Made by a program: the position numbers and the translations under genes. A model generated the notes under the pieces. The model had not been told where the DNA came from and did not search any database. It saw nothing but the letters and a program-made list of their open reading frames with translations. A DNA stretch of 6,917 bases, from positions 1 to 6,917 of the forward strand of contig JBGPNM010000058.1 in assembly GCA_041487535.1 (NCBI GenBank). The letters are read 5' to 3'. The stretch comes from JANWHZ01 sp041487535 (GTDB taxonomy: Bacteria > Patescibacteriota > Saccharimonadia > Saccharimonadales > UBA4665). This document shows positions 5,750 through 6,917 of the stretch, piece by piece; the stretch's first letter is position 1; every line of letters begins with the position of its first letter.

Positions 5750-5777
5750 ATTCTACCCCCGCATAGGGAAATGTCAA
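5750..5777 (-). promoter_or_regulatory. Promoter of the M20 peptidase gene
   Basis: A perfect -35 TTGACA (5777-5772) and a near-perfect -10 TAGAAT (5755-5750) are 16 bp apart on the minus strand. The -35 box overlaps the thyX stop codon (TGA, 5776-5774). Transcription should start near 5743. It is the best-matching promoter in the window and implies that the M20 gene is not simply cotranscribed with thyX. Confidence 0.7.
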
Positions 5778-6917
5778 GGTTTTAGCGGTGGCGTTACCTG
5801 CCCAAACTGGCTGAGCTTGAACTGGCTATAGCGTTCGGCAGCCAGGCGCGTTAGCTCGGGGTCTTCATCGCGGTTGACAAACTTCATGTGTCCGGCAAGC
5901 AGCGGGTGTACGTCGGCAAGCTGCCGGTGCATAGCCAGGATGAGCTGGCGGTAGCCGGGGTGCCCCTGCGGACTAGTGCGGAGTTCGTGCAAATGGAAGG
6001 CTTCGCGGGCGTTGTATGTTACCTTCCAGCGCATGCGGTGGCCAAGCAGGGTGGCGTATTGGGCTTCGTCGCGGTACCCGGCTTGCTGCAGGTGGCTATA
6101 CAGTTCCAGGCTGAGTTCAAAGCAGCGTTCGAAGTCGTCTGTCAAACCAGATTCTTCGATGAGCTTGGGCATTTCAAAGCCGTAGCGCGGGCTCAGCGGC
6201 TGCCATTCCAGATCGTCCACTATGCGGTGGCGCTGCAGATCGCGAAATATGCCGTAGTCGCATACCAAATCCCAGCTGTAGTGTATCTTTTCCAATGCTC
6301 GGCCTGGCCGCATCCGGCGATTTAAGCGCTCGCCCATGTAGGCGCGGAATATTTCTACTTTCCGCTCGTACGGCCAGGTGTCTACCTCTTTTTGAATTGA
6401 TTCGAGCGGTTGGTCGCTGAACTCGTAGAGCATATCGGCCACAGCGTCGAGCTCGTTGCGCGGCCAGAAGTTGGTAAGTGTAACAGCCTCCATCGAAGCG
6501 GTATGTTTGCTCGGAAGATACGATTCTGCCAGCGCTTCGACCGCGGCGCGCGTATTAGCCCGGTATGCCACCATCGCGCCGCCCCGGTCGGGCTTGTCGG
6601 CGCGCTCTAGAAATGCCGGCATAATCTTGCGTGCCTCATCCAGGATGGACTGGCCGGCCGTCCGGGCTTCCGGCAGCTTATCGCTCAGCAGATGCATGAT
6701 CAAACTTTCTAGTGCCTGCCCCGATGCGTAGATGCCCACCGTTGCTTCGGTGGCGGCAGGCAGCACCGCCCGTGCGGCGTCGCAGGCCTGGGCGCGGATG
6801 GCGCTGCGCCAGGCGGCGTCGCGTTCGGCTTGGGGAGTTGTAGAATTGCGGCCAATATGCTCCGTCAAGGTGCGCACTATCTTGGAATAGTGGGCAAAAA
6901 TTTTGTGGAGCGTATCA
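5774..6917 (-). CDS. thyX: ThyX-like FAD-dependent thymidylate synthase with duplicated domain, 5'-truncated
   Basis: ThyX makes dTMP from dUMP with flavin and methylenetetrahydrofolate, replacing ThyA. The frame is open past the right edge (380 residues seen); a GTG at 6877 is in frame, but the preceding codons (DTLHKIFAHYSK) also read as protein, so the true start lies outside. The first part (AARAVLPAATEATVGIYASG, then ALESLIMHLL) resembles the C-terminal part of a ThyX domain. A second ThyX-like domain follows from about 6490, with RDLQRHRIVDDLEWQPLSPRY (near 6246-6184) and NAREAFHLHELRTSP (near 6010-5966). The ThyX motif is normally RHR, seven residues, S; here ten residues separate RHR from S. 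I recall such two-domain ThyX proteins in CPR genomes. Whether this half is catalytic is unclear. It stops with TGA inside the next promoter. Confidence 0.75.
   Translation of the reverse strand, partial: DTLHKIFAHYSKIVRTLTEHIGRNSTTPQAERDAAWRSAIRAQACDAARAVLPAATEATVGIYASGQALESLIMHLLSDKLPEARTAGQSILDEARKIMPAFLERADKPDRGGAMVAYRANTRAAVEALAESYLPSKHTASMEAVTLTNFWPRNELDAVADMLYEFSDQPLESIQKEVDTWPYERKVEIFRAYMGERLNRRMRPGRALEKIHYSWDLVCDYGIFRDLQRHRIVDDLEWQPLSPRYGFEMPKLIEESGLTDDFERCFELSLELYSHLQQAGYRDEAQYATLLGHRMRWKVTYNAREAFHLHELRTSPQGHPGYRQLILAMHRQLADVHPLLAGHMKFVNRDEDPELTRLAAERYSQFKLSQFGQVTPPLKP

Noticed and set aside
1..6917. Alternative genetic code (UGA as glycine)
   Set aside because: UGA ends the ThyX frame where the domain ends, and no gene needs an internal UGA read-through.
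1..6917. Mobile elements, CRISPR arrays, phage or defence genes
   Set aside because: No transposase, integrase, regularly spaced repeats or long terminal inverted repeats were seen; all genes are housekeeping or conserved.

Overview
The window reads as a chromosomal segment of an ultrasmall Patescibacteria (CPR) bacterium, most likely Candidatus Saccharibacteria (TM7). This rests on remembered family resemblance, not a search. Supporting signs are a DnaX without its zinc module, a small conserved protein of a type I associate with CPR genomes, a two-domain ThyX-like protein, and SD-less genes mixed with SD-led ones. TAA, TAG and TGA all end genes, and the standard code gives sensible proteins, which argues against the UGA-as-glycine lineages (SR1, Gracilibacteria).

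All seven genes lie on the minus strand, so transcription runs from high to low coordinates. From right to left: (1) 6917-5774, a 5'-truncated ThyX-like FAD-dependent thymidylate synthase with a duplicated domain; (2) 5777-5618, a near-consensus promoter overlapping the thyX stop, then a structured leader with a three-way junction and a strong intrinsic terminator just before the next RBS; (3) 5617-4433, an M20 metallopeptidase; (4) 4382-4103, a promoter and about 245 nt of structured leader with a terminator-like hairpin; (5) 4102-3175, rplJ-rplL (ribosomal stalk proteins L10 and L7/L12); (6) 3174-3000, an intergenic region with an inverted repeat, one perfect DnaA box and a G-rich tract; (7) 2999-2490, a conserved protein of unknown function; (8) 2412-1546, an endonuclease/exonuclease/phosphatase (EEP) family protein; (9) 1499 to the left edge, dnaX (DNA polymerase III tau/gamma), truncated at its 3' end.

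The genes do not form one pathway. They are housekeeping modules: dTMP synthesis, peptide or amide hydrolysis, the ribosomal stalk and the clamp loader. The most interesting content is regulatory. Two separate 5' leaders (M20 peptidase and rplJ) each place an intrinsic terminator before the gene, and each has an upstream segment that could pair with the terminator's 5' arm and prevent it forming, which is the architecture of transcription attenuation. The M20 leader looks like a riboswitch or attenuator that I cannot assign to a known class. The dnaX gene has a perfect -10 box so close to its ATG that its mRNA is probably leaderless.
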